Below are positions 21,657 through 29,883 of a stretch of 45,904 nt of DNA, piece after piece. The translations under genes were made by a program, and so were the position numbers. This stretch comes from an uncultured OM43 clade bacterium (lineage in GTDB: Bacteria > Pseudomonadota > Gammaproteobacteria > Burkholderiales > Methylophilaceae). How positions within the stretch are numbered: the stretch's first letter is position 1; every line of letters starts with the position of its first letter. The DNA lies in NCBI GenBank assembly GCA_902558495.1, contig CACEEB010000006.1:1-45904 (forward strand). The letters are read 5' to 3'. The notes beneath the pieces were generated by a model. It did not search any database, was not told the DNA's origin, and worked only from the letters and a program-made list of their open reading frames with translations.

Positions 21657-22501
21657 TCCGATCGTGTGGTACTTGCTTTTATAAGATATTGATTTAGATC
21701 ATTTGTATTTTCTTCTTCAATTAATTTTATGATTGATGATATTTCATCTTGGTAAAGTTTTAGATCGTTAAGGATTGCCTTTTTATTGGCTAACGAAATA
21801 TCTCGCCAAACCTCAGGCGAGCTTGCAGCTATTCTTGAAAAATCACGAAAACCACTAGCTGCAAAATTAAGTAATTGATCCTTGTTGCTTTTGTTATTTA
21901 TTAAATTTACTAAGCCAAAGGCTAGTAAATGTGGGATGTGACTTACTGTAGAAAAAATCTCATCATGTATTTCAGGGGTCATATTTGATACTCTTCCACC
22001 AAGGCTAACCCAAAACTTTCTTAAGTAATCAATTTTACTGTTTAATGAATTATCATGGGGTGTAATGATAATATCTTTATTTTCAAAAAGCTGGGACTTT
22101 GCTGCGCTGGCTCCATGTTTCTCAGAACCAGCAATTGGATGAGAGCCAATAAATTGATTAAATTTCTCTTTTAGACTTTCTTTTGAAGCTGCCATCACAT
22201 CTGACTTGGTACTTCCAACGTCAGTTATTACTGACTTCTCATTTATGAAAGGGTATATATCTGCAAGTATTTTTTTTGTTTGTGCTACAGGTGTAGCTAT
22301 AATAATTAAATCAGTTGATGCAATTTCTTCTGATGCTTTCTCAATTGCAACATCAAGCATTCCATTCGAGACATAAGAAGTTAGAGATGTTCCACCACTT
22401 CTACCAACACCTATAATTTGATCGAATAATTTTTTCTGCCTTATTTTAAGCGCAATGGACCCACCAATAAGACCTACTCCAAAGATTAATATTTTTTTCA
22501 T
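21635..22501 (-). CDS. tyrA: Prephenate/arogenate dehydrogenase
   Basis: 'FGVGLIGGSIALKIRQ', 'ITDVGSTKSDV', 'GSHPIAGSEKHGASAA', 'FSTVSHIPHLLAF'; 22-nt overlap with aroA. Confidence 0.9.
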   Translation of the reverse strand: MKKILIFGVGLIGGSIALKIRQKKLFDQIIGVGRSGGTSLTSYVSNGMLDVAIEKASEEIASTDLIIIATPVAQTKKILADIYPFINEKSVITDVGSTKSDVMAASKESLKEKFNQFIGSHPIAGSEKHGASAAKSQLFENKDIIITPHDNSLNSKIDYLRKFWVSLGGRVSNMTPEIHDEIFSTVSHIPHLLAFGLVNLINNKSNKDQLLNFAASGFRDFSRIAASSPEVWRDISLANKKAILNDLKLYQDEISSIIKLIEEENTNDLNQYLIKASTTRSEWIESQK

Positions 22502-22540
22502 CTTGCACTTATTTTTTTAAAAGAAAATTGTATCATGCAA

Positions 22541-23266
22541 CTAGTTAGAGGCTTCTTGCCATGAGCTATCAATCATCAGTTCATAAGGTTTAAAATTAAT
22601 CTTATACCTCATTTTATTACTCTGGTTAATCCAGTATCCAAGATATAAATATGGTACCCCGTTATTTATGCAATAATCTATTAACCATAGAATGGAAAAA
22701 GTACCAAAACTATTTTTTTTATACTTGCAATCATAAAAAGTATAAACCGCAGATAAGCCATTTTCTAATAAATCTATGATAGAAATCATTACTAATTTAT
22801 TATTTATTCTAAATTCTATAAGCTTACTTTCAACATTACTTTTAATTAGAAACTCATTATAGTCAGCAATATCATCTTCTGACTCATTTTGTGAACGGTG
22901 ACGATTATTTTGGTACTGAATATAAAGCTCGTAGTGCTCCTCATTGAATTTTAATGGAAGGACTTTAGCCTGAATATTACCATGAGTCTTTTTTACCCTT
23001 TTTTGTGAACGGCTAATTGAAAAATTATTCACTGATAATCTTATGGGTATGCAAGCCTGACAATTTCCACAATGCGGCTTATAAACATATTGCCCACTCC
23101 TTCTAAATCCTTGTTGAATAAGATTACTATAGGCTTTATTGTTGACCTTTTTGTATGGGGTAGCAACTAACGATTGGGCACTTTGATGCTTTATGTAACC
23201 ACAACTATATTTTGTTGTTACATAAAATTGGATCCTATCAAGGTCTTTGTTATTTGGAAGGCTCAT
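22541..23266 (-). CDS. bpt: Aspartate/glutamate leucyltransferase (arginyl-tRNA-protein transferase family, N-end rule)
   Basis: 'FRRSGQYVYKPHCGNCQACIPIRL', 'YTFYDCKYKKNSFGTFSILWLIDYC', 'YLYLGYWI'. Confidence 0.9.
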   Translation of the reverse strand: MSLPNNKDLDRIQFYVTTKYSCGYIKHQSAQSLVATPYKKVNNKAYSNLIQQGFRRSGQYVYKPHCGNCQACIPIRLSVNNFSISRSQKRVKKTHGNIQAKVLPLKFNEEHYELYIQYQNNRHRSQNESEDDIADYNEFLIKSNVESKLIEFRINNKLVMISIIDLLENGLSAVYTFYDCKYKKNSFGTFSILWLIDYCINNGVPYLYLGYWINQSNKMRYKINFKPYELMIDSSWQEASN

Positions 23267-23375
23267 GATTAACTTTACTCATTGTAAAAAGTAATTCTAA
23301 CTGATTTGTTTGATTTTGTAGTAAAGGTATAATTTTGATTAAGGATTTATTTACAAAAAAAAAGGATTATCTTTA

Positions 23376-24236
23376 ATGTCTCTAATAAGACTTCTTCTAT
23401 TTTTTATAATTTCGGCGACAAGTTTTCAATCTTACGCTAAAGATAGCTCTATATATTGGGAGATAACTTCTCCAAAAGGGAAAAAGCATTTTCTATTTGG
23501 AACTATTCATATCGATGATAATAGAGTGACAAATTTTCATCCCAAGGTATTAGAAGGTATTAAAGCATCTAATATATTTTTGATGGAAACAAATGAGATT
23601 CAAGATTTCAAAATTCTTTTGGCTAAAACTCCTTTATACGAAAAAGAATTGTCACAAAAAGAATTAGATCAAATGAAGTCTCTTGCATATTTTCACACCA
23701 TGCCTTTTGAGAGGGTCATGATGATGAAGCCATGGCTTTTAGCAGTAATTTTTAATTCACCCAGACCAATTACTCCCTTTAACCAGGATAATTTACTAAA
23801 GACAAAAGCTGCTGATGCATTCCTAATAACTAAAGGATTGGAGTCTGTTCATGAGCATTTTAGTGTCCTTGATACATTTTCTTTGAAAGACCAGATGAGA
23901 ATGTTAAAGAAGGTATTAAATCGAAATGAAAGTGATAAAGAAAAAGACTATGAGTCTTTGGTAGCAGCCTACCAAACAAATAATCCAGAAAAAATTTTGG
24001 AGCTTGATGAAAAAGTTACTAAAAATATTGTATCGAATGGGATGTGGAATGATATAAAGAAAAAATTGTTAATTGATCGTAACACATTGTTTTTTAATAG
24101 AATTTTAGATTTAGAAGAGGATAACAAACTGTTTATTGCTGTTGGAGCATCTCATTTATCTGGTAAAAATGGTTTGCTTAATCTATTTGTCGATGCAGGC
24201 TATTCACTAAAGCCATTATCTCCATTTGTTAAATAA
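23376..24236 (+). CDS. TraB/GumN-family exported protein
   Basis: Signal peptide; 'KKHFLFGTIHIDDNRV' and 'FIAVGASHLSGKNGLLNLFVDAGYSL', typical of TraB/GumN. Confidence 0.85.
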   Translation: MSLIRLLLFFIISATSFQSYAKDSSIYWEITSPKGKKHFLFGTIHIDDNRVTNFHPKVLEGIKASNIFLMETNEIQDFKILLAKTPLYEKELSQKELDQMKSLAYFHTMPFERVMMMKPWLLAVIFNSPRPITPFNQDNLLKTKAADAFLITKGLESVHEHFSVLDTFSLKDQMRMLKKVLNRNESDKEKDYESLVAAYQTNNPEKILELDEKVTKNIVSNGMWNDIKKKLLIDRNTLFFNRILDLEEDNKLFIAVGASHLSGKNGLLNLFVDAGYSLKPLSPFVK

Positions 24237-25019
24237 ATGACTAAAGCAATAATTAATTCGACTGAAAATTCTTTTTTTAAGAAACTAAAAAAGATTTATA
24301 GCAATAAAACTCATAGAACTAATTCAAAGAAAACTATCCTTGATGGACCACATCTCATTCAAGCATTTATGGATAGTGGGGGTGAGGTGATTAGCTTGGT
24401 TACTGATGAATCGTTCATTTCCAATGAAATCAATTTAATCATAAAAAAAAATTCAAATAAAAATATTGTTACATTGAGCCATGAGTTATTTACTAAAATT
24501 TCTGGACTTAACTCTGTTACTGGATTAATGGCATTGATAGATATACCAGCTGATAGGAAATACATAAGAGAAAGTGGCTTCCATCTGCTGCTTGATGATA
24601 TTCAAGATCCAGGAAATCTTGGAGCTATTCTACGTACCAATGCAGCATCTGGAAATAGCTTAATTTTTTTATCTAAAGGAAGTTGCGATTTATGGGCACC
24701 TAAAACCATAAGAGGTAGTCAAGGGGCACAATTTTTTCTTAGATGCTTTGAGAACCAAGATCTTTTAGCGCTAATAGAAAGCTTCAACTTTCCTACATAC
24801 AGCTTAAGCATGAACGGTGATTCAATATTTAATCACCAATTTCCCAGGGATGTTGGAGTTATATTGGGAAATGAAGGACAAGGAATAGATGAAAGTTTAG
24901 AACAAAAAGCACATAAAATTTTATCAATACCAATGCAAAAAAATATCGAATCATTAAATGTGTCTATAGCAGCTAGCATTGTTATGTATGAATATGCGCG
25001 TCAACTTCAATTGAAGTAG
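24237..25019 (+). CDS. TrmH/SpoU-family (SPOUT) RNA 2'-O-methyltransferase
   Basis: 'LLLDDIQDPGNLGAILRTNAASG', 'VILGNEGQGIDESL', 'IPMQKNIESLNVSIAASIVMYEYARQ'. Confidence 0.9.
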   Translation: MTKAIINSTENSFFKKLKKIYSNKTHRTNSKKTILDGPHLIQAFMDSGGEVISLVTDESFISNEINLIIKKNSNKNIVTLSHELFTKISGLNSVTGLMALIDIPADRKYIRESGFHLLLDDIQDPGNLGAILRTNAASGNSLIFLSKGSCDLWAPKTIRGSQGAQFFLRCFENQDLLALIESFNFPTYSLSMNGDSIFNHQFPRDVGVILGNEGQGIDESLEQKAHKILSIPMQKNIESLNVSIAASIVMYEYARQLQLK

Positions 25020-25881
25020 ATTTGGGTATGTGGTTGATCGACCATTTTTTTATAGCATCAGGAATTATTTCTTTGATATTTGATGCAGCATATTCAGGCA
25101 ATATAGGTTGTCCTAAGAATTTTAATGCTTCTACCCATAAAGCTGTTTCATTGCCTTGAATTGATATTTTATCCCCATGACCTTTACTGAGTTTTTTTTG
25201 CTGTTTTGTCGCTGCAGGAATATGCAAACAAATTGGAAGCTTAAAACCCAGTAGTTGGTGAAGATATCGTTGACGGGGAAGTGAATTGATGAGGTCATTT
25301 CCTCTGCACAAATGGGTAAGTTTATCTAGATAATTATCTACCACAACTGCAAACTGATATGCAAAAATTTGATCAGACCTTTTGATGATAAAGTCACCTA
25401 TATCATTTGCTAAGTTTTGTTTTATTTTCCCTTGTATTAAATCCTCTATTACTAAAGGAGAATTGTTTACTTGAACCCTATAAGCATTCTTCATAGAATC
25501 TGTATGTCCCATGTTGCGGCAGGCACCGTTATAAATGATCCCATCCAAACCACTTTTTCCTAATGCATGGATAGTTTTTCTTGAGCAACTACAAAGGTAA
25601 AGGTGACCATTCTCTTTTAATGCTTCAAGATAGTATTGGTAGAATTCTATTCGCTCACTTTGATGAGATGGTTTCTCATCCCACTCCAGGCCCAAAAGCT
25701 CCAACGAGTTGAGGATTGAATTTTCAGCACCCTTTAAAACCCTAGGACGGTCAATGTCATCTATTTTTACCAACCATTTACCTTGATGAGATTTAGCGTC
25801 TAAATAGCTTGCAATAGCGGTCACAATAGAACCAAAATGAAGAGGACCGGAGGGAGTTGGAGCAAATCGACCGATATACAT
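24982..25881 (-). CDS. gluQ: Glutamyl-Q tRNA(Asp) synthetase (start moved from 25917 to 25881)
   Basis: 'YIGRFAPTPSGPLHFGSIVTAIASYLDAK', 'CSCSRKTI', 'KLSKGHGD'. The conserved N-terminus begins at the Met corresponding to 25881. Confidence 0.88.
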   Translation of the reverse strand: MYIGRFAPTPSGPLHFGSIVTAIASYLDAKSHQGKWLVKIDDIDRPRVLKGAENSILNSLELLGLEWDEKPSHQSERIEFYQYYLEALKENGHLYLCSCSRKTIHALGKSGLDGIIYNGACRNMGHTDSMKNAYRVQVNNSPLVIEDLIQGKIKQNLANDIGDFIIKRSDQIFAYQFAVVVDNYLDKLTHLCRGNDLINSLPRQRYLHQLLGFKLPICLHIPAATKQQKKLSKGHGDKISIQGNETALWVEALKFLGQPILPEYAASNIKEIIPDAIKKWSINHIPKSTSIEVDAHIHT

Positions 25882-25883
25882 AT

Positions 25884-26195
25884 TTAATGTAGTTGGGGGT
25901 AGGGAGGTATGTGCCAATGGGACATTCTATAACCAGTTAAGGTAAGTTGACAATGTAGCCTATTTTCTTTGTTGGTGCTCACATAGAAAAAATAGATACG
26001 CTGAATAGTAGGCCAATTTTCTTCGGTTCTGACTATCCTTATTTTTGTACAATGAACGGTATCATCAAGTAATTGAAGTTTAAAATCACTTGCTATTCGT
26101 GTACCTGACTTAATAGCTATTTCTCTTTTTGTAGTCGTATCCCACCAAAACCAGACTATAAGAACAATAATACCCAGTATAAAAATATCTAACAT
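25884..26195 (-). CDS. Small membrane-anchored DUF3301-like protein
   Basis: One N-terminal TM and 'FQLLD.TV' -type core ('DFKLQLLDDTVHC...RIYFFYVS...QLTLTGYRM'), upstream of gluQ. Confidence 0.65.
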   Translation of the reverse strand: MLDIFILGIIVLIVWFWWDTTTKREIAIKSGTRIASDFKLQLLDDTVHCTKIRIVRTEENWPTIQRIYFFYVSTNKENRLHCQLTLTGYRMSHWHIPPYPQLH

Positions 26196-26276
26196 ACCTT
26201 TATGGTAAATGTTTTTTTAAATAATGAGAAATTGTTGGTATTTTTTTTAAAGCTTAGCCTTGTATGGTGAAATACT

Positions 26277-27170
26277 TTATTCTACTGTCATAAAGGACGA
26301 GAACGGACCACTTCCAAAGGCAATAACTTTATATTGATCATCAACCCCTTTATCTGTCATCTGCATACTTGTTGCTTGATTGACTCCAAAGCTAATTGTA
26401 AAAGAACTTGAATCTGGTTTTACTTCAACTGGCGTTGAAAAAACTTGTATTCCAAATAATCTATCTGCAGTTTTAACAGCATTCACGAGTCGATCATTTG
26501 AGTCGGTTACTAAGTAGGCAGTTATGGTACCACTTTGAACGCTGACTGGACCATAGTTGTATGTCCCGGCTCCAAAGGCATCCAGAATTTCAGTATACAT
26601 TGCAGGAGCTGCATCTCCAGAACCTCCACAACTTGCGTATGGTGTTGGATTAGTAGGTACTCCACTAAAGTCAGAGGTATGTTCTGTGGCTCCAAGGGTC
26701 CAGCAATAATTTCCAGTGGCTCCAGTATCATATCTAAACATAGTATTGGTAAATTGTTTAGTGACATTAATACCAAATGAATTACCAATAACCATATGCC
26801 CGTGGCTATATGTCCCAATAGGAGGTCTCGTGAAGTCAGTCAATGCAACTTCACTTCCAGCAGCCATATTAACTGTTTGGCCGGATGGGCTATTAATTAC
26901 AATCGAACATGTACTTGTATCATAGGCCGATCCAGTAGTTGGTGCAGTGGGAATTGAGGTACATAAAGACATTTCATATATAGTTACCTGATACTCATCA
27001 GGCGCAAATGAGCAATCACCAATACTTCCTTCGGCTCCACTAAATGTAATAACTCCTGCTGCACTTTCAATTGCTTTTTCCGTTCCAAGTGGACCCTCGC
27101 AAAATCCATCAGCAATAGCCTGAGTTGTATAACCTAAAACAAAAAACAAGATCAAGAGTAATTTTTTCAT
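26277..27170 (-). CDS. Exported protein of unknown function, six cysteines, Gly/Ser/Thr-rich
   Basis: Signal peptide 'MKKLLLILFFVLGYTTQAIADG'; 6 Cys in the precursor, all after the predicted signal cleavage region. Starts 4 nt after the stop of the inverse-autotransporter gene on the same strand. Confidence 0.75.
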   Translation of the reverse strand: MKKLLLILFFVLGYTTQAIADGFCEGPLGTEKAIESAAGVITFSGAEGSIGDCSFAPDEYQVTIYEMSLCTSIPTAPTTGSAYDTSTCSIVINSPSGQTVNMAAGSEVALTDFTRPPIGTYSHGHMVIGNSFGINVTKQFTNTMFRYDTGATGNYCWTLGATEHTSDFSGVPTNPTPYASCGGSGDAAPAMYTEILDAFGAGTYNYGPVSVQSGTITAYLVTDSNDRLVNAVKTADRLFGIQVFSTPVEVKPDSSSFTISFGVNQATSMQMTDKGVDDQYKVIAFGSGPFSSFMTVE

Positions 27171-27174
27171 CTAT

Positions 27175-28152
27175 TTAAACGCCCTTAGCTTTTGCAGTAA
27201 ATTTAACTTGTTTAACGATTGTATTATTACGTCTAACTTTTTCAAATCGACGATCCTCCATACTCTCTAGTTTATAGGCAACATCACTTACCCATTTTGT
27301 TGTTTTAGCTTTTTTATTAAATAGTTGTGTGAGGTTATAGCTTACTTTGACAAAGTTCTCATCGTCATAACCGTTTGCCGTGTAAAGTGTTCTCCCTGCC
27401 TCAATCTCCAATCCAGTTAGTTCACCAGGGAATAGAGCTCGGAAAGAAACCTTTTGTCCTTCAGGGTCAACATTACCGTCATAAGCATCCCATTCAAAAT
27501 GATTGACATAGAGTGTAGCCCAATTGATGTATGGTAAGGCAATACCAGCTTCGACATCAAATCCATCTAATGCTCTTTCTTGCTTGCCTTTTCTACCTGT
27601 TTCCCAATCAGTAGTTGCCCAATATTTGTTAGCACTCAATTCCCACATGGAGGTTCGTGCCTCAACACCTAATGAGGTTCGTCCGTGATCATAAGGAAAT
27701 TCATGGTCATAGAAAGCATTGATACCAGTGAGTAATAATTTATTATCGGATAGTTTACGATATCCCAAACCTAGATTAAGTGTTGTTCTACTATCAGAGT
27801 GAAAGGCACTAATTTGAGTAAAATAAGTATTAAAAATATCAGCTTCATCAGAGAGCGGGGCAACGACCAGCAAACCACCTGTAGGTTTTGATCCTTCTAA
27901 ACCGCTGTAAGTAATTTCCACAGTAGGAAAATATTTTTCTAAGTATGATTTACTTACCCCAACACCTTCACTAACTACACCATCAATGGCAGTATTTTTA
28001 AGGGTTTCAACATCGCCCGCAAGCAACATTTTTGATAGATCAATTAACGTAGCTTTATCCTGTAAGTCTTTAGAGGTAGATGTTTGGTCAGCTATAGTGA
28101 AAGATGAAATTAGTGCTAATGGAACGAGTAAAGATAATTTCTTTATTCTCAT
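27175..28152 (-). CDS. Stand-alone inverse autotransporter (intimin/invasin-type) beta-domain protein without passenger
   Basis: Signal peptide; 'RTTLNLGLGYRKLSDNKLLLTGINAFYDHEFPYDHGRTSLGVEARTSMWELSANKYWATTDW' matches the IAT_beta pattern; C-terminal 'RFEKVRRNNTIVKQVKF' resembles the intimin beta-domain/linker end (VERNNNIVLEY). Ends about 10 aa later. Confidence 0.85.
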   Translation of the reverse strand: MRIKKLSLLVPLALISSFTIADQTSTSKDLQDKATLIDLSKMLLAGDVETLKNTAIDGVVSEGVGVSKSYLEKYFPTVEITYSGLEGSKPTGGLLVVAPLSDEADIFNTYFTQISAFHSDSRTTLNLGLGYRKLSDNKLLLTGINAFYDHEFPYDHGRTSLGVEARTSMWELSANKYWATTDWETGRKGKQERALDGFDVEAGIALPYINWATLYVNHFEWDAYDGNVDPEGQKVSFRALFPGELTGLEIEAGRTLYTANGYDDENFVKVSYNLTQLFNKKAKTTKWVSDVAYKLESMEDRRFEKVRRNNTIVKQVKFTAKAKGV

Positions 28153-28153
28153 A

Positions 28154-28171
28154 TTATTAGTATACTAATAA
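28154..28171. repeat. 18-bp perfect palindrome TTATTAGTATACTAATAA next to the inverse-autotransporter start codon
   Basis: Read directly: TTATTAGTA/TACTAATAA are exact reverse complements; it begins 1 nt upstream of the ATG (28152-28150, minus). Confidence 0.9.
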
Positions 28172-28188
28172 ATTCATCAAAAAGACAA
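28159..28188 (-). promoter_or_regulatory. Predicted sigma70 promoter for the inverse-autotransporter operon (leaderless configuration)
   Basis: Minus strand TTGTCT (28188-28183), 18-nt spacer, TATACT (28164-28159), then 6 nt to ATG; no Shine-Dalgarno upstream of the ATG. Confidence 0.4.
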
Positions 28189-28232
28189 TTAAATGTTTAA
28201 TTTTTTTAAGTTCGTTGCTTTTTTGCCACACT

Positions 28233-28238
28233 TTGACA
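28233..28238 (+). promoter_or_regulatory. Candidate -35 element (TTGACA) for the small-ORF pair
   Basis: Perfect TTGACA in the divergent gap; the -10 partner (TAGATT) is at a suboptimal spacing of about 19 nt. Confidence 0.25.
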
Positions 28239-28291
28239 AAATGAAACACATGGAAATTAGATTATCAGATTGTTTTAAAAATCAAATCTAA

Positions 28292-28561
28292 ATGAATATT
28301 TTAAATTTTAAATTACACTTTATCCCCTTTTTAATTTTAAGCTTACCGATATTGTGCTTTGCTGAAAGTTCATCAACAACATCAATACATTTTGTTGATA
28401 AGATTTGTGATAAATATGAAATCATTGCAGGTCAATCTTATTGTATTAAAAAAAGCAATATTACGTTGAATAGTTGTGGTAAAAAAAGTGATTGGCCATG
28501 CATGGAGGCTTCTGGTTGTTTAAATATTGATCACTTTGTGTTGAACGTTATAGATGAGTAA
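28292..28561 (+). CDS. Small exported Cys-rich protein of unknown function (89 aa)
   Basis: Signal peptide 'FLILSLPILCFAES'; five Cys in the mature part; stop overlaps the start of the next ORF (ATGAGTAA). Confidence 0.6.
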   Translation: MNILNFKLHFIPFLILSLPILCFAESSSTTSIHFVDKICDKYEIIAGQSYCIKKSNITLNSCGKKSDWPCMEASGCLNIDHFVLNVIDE

Positions 28562-28946
28562 ATGGTTATGGATATTACTGTCATTTGTTTTAATTACAGG
28601 CTCATATTTCTTTTTTAATCCCTATAAAGTTGGCACCTTTCAATGTGTAAATGTTGAGACTAAATCTTTTGAAAGCCTTACCATGGCAAAATATCTTTAT
28701 GGTTGGCTTGATGTAACATTCAAGAATAAAATATATATGAGGAATGATTGCAAAAAAGGAACTGAATTAACATGCAGCAATACAATCGAAAATAAAGCAT
28801 TAGAATCAATTGTTTATGATGAATCCTCTAACACATTAAAGCATCACTGGATAGAATATGAGTCCGGAAAGTATGTTTTTGATAAAACTCAAGTAATAAA
28901 AAGTAATAGGACAGACAATTATACTTGCGAACTATTATCTAACTGA
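28554..28946 (+). CDS. Small N-terminally membrane-anchored protein of unknown function (130 aa)
   Basis: N-terminal TM 'WLWILLSFVLITGSYFFF', soluble region with four Cys; 8-nt overlap with the preceding ORF. Confidence 0.6.
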   Translation: MSKWLWILLSFVLITGSYFFFNPYKVGTFQCVNVETKSFESLTMAKYLYGWLDVTFKNKIYMRNDCKKGTELTCSNTIENKALESIVYDESSNTLKHHWIEYESGKYVFDKTQVIKSNRTDNYTCELLSN

Positions 28947-29812
28947 TCTTTAGCAAACTTCTTAAGCATTATTTCTCTGGTTGCAGGACTCTCTAAAGAT
29001 ATTGCACCAATATTTCCTTGCCTGAAATCATTAAGCAGAGTTGTTGCCGCTTTATAGAGATCCATGTGACCTCCCTTAACAATAAAACCCCTTTTTTTTG
29101 CTAGCTTTTGGAGGAATTCTTCATCCTTTGGAAAGGGTTTTTCAATTTTGAATTTCTTTGCCATCAAATCGCCGTAATTGTCCTTGATAGCATTAAAAAG
29201 AAAGATAGCCGTTTCAGTCTCATCATAAGCATTAATACCAATGGTATGGCAGGCTGCAAGAAAATAACCATCAATATCGTTGGATATTTTAGGCCACATC
29301 ATCCCCGGGGTATCTGTCAGTATCATTGAGCCATTGAGGATAATTCTTTGCTGTTGTTTAGTAACGGCAGGCTCATTACCAACCTTTGCAATTTTTTTGT
29401 GATGGATTGCATTAATGATAGTGGATTTACCAACATTAGGGACACCCATAATAAGCATACGAAGTGGTTTGATTGATGAGTTCCGATGAGGTGCTAATTT
29501 TGCACATAAAGGAAGAATTTTCTTTATATCATTGGTTGACTTGGCTGTAATACTTATCGCTTTTGTTTGAGGCATATTATTTAGATAACTCAACCAATCT
29601 TCAGTGATCTTGGGGTCTGCCAAATCAGACTTATTTAAAATTTTCAAGCAGGGACGTTGTCTTTCTTTTCGAATTGCATCAATCATTGGATTGGAAGAAC
29701 TCCCTGGAATTCTTGCATCTAATACCTCAATAACAAGGTCATTAGTTTCAAGAGCTTCCTCTGCCTTTTTCTTGGCAGCAGTCATATGTCCTGGAAACCA
29801 TTGAATACTCAT
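28919..29812 (-). CDS. rbgA: Ribosome biogenesis GTPase A (YlqF/RbgA), circularly permuted GTPase
   Basis: 'IQWFPGHMTAAKKKAEE', G4 'LNKSDLAD' before G1 'GVPNVGKSTIIN', G3 'DTPGMMWPK'. Confidence 0.93.
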   Translation of the reverse strand: MSIQWFPGHMTAAKKKAEEALETNDLVIEVLDARIPGSSSNPMIDAIRKERQRPCLKILNKSDLADPKITEDWLSYLNNMPQTKAISITAKSTNDIKKILPLCAKLAPHRNSSIKPLRMLIMGVPNVGKSTIINAIHHKKIAKVGNEPAVTKQQQRIILNGSMILTDTPGMMWPKISNDIDGYFLAACHTIGINAYDETETAIFLFNAIKDNYGDLMAKKFKIEKPFPKDEEFLQKLAKKRGFIVKGGHMDLYKAATTLLNDFRQGNIGAISLESPATREIMLKKFAKDQLDNSSQV

Positions 29813-29883
29813 GTATGTTCTCTCTTAATTTTTATCATTACAACTCAATTATGACCTAATTTACATTAGGGTAAACTTATAAT

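Noticed and set aside
26522-26818. 98-aa and 81-aa ORFs overlapping the six-Cys exported protein gene
   Set aside because: The 26277..27170 frame has a signal peptide and operon spacing; the alternatives lack signal peptides and look like shadow frames.
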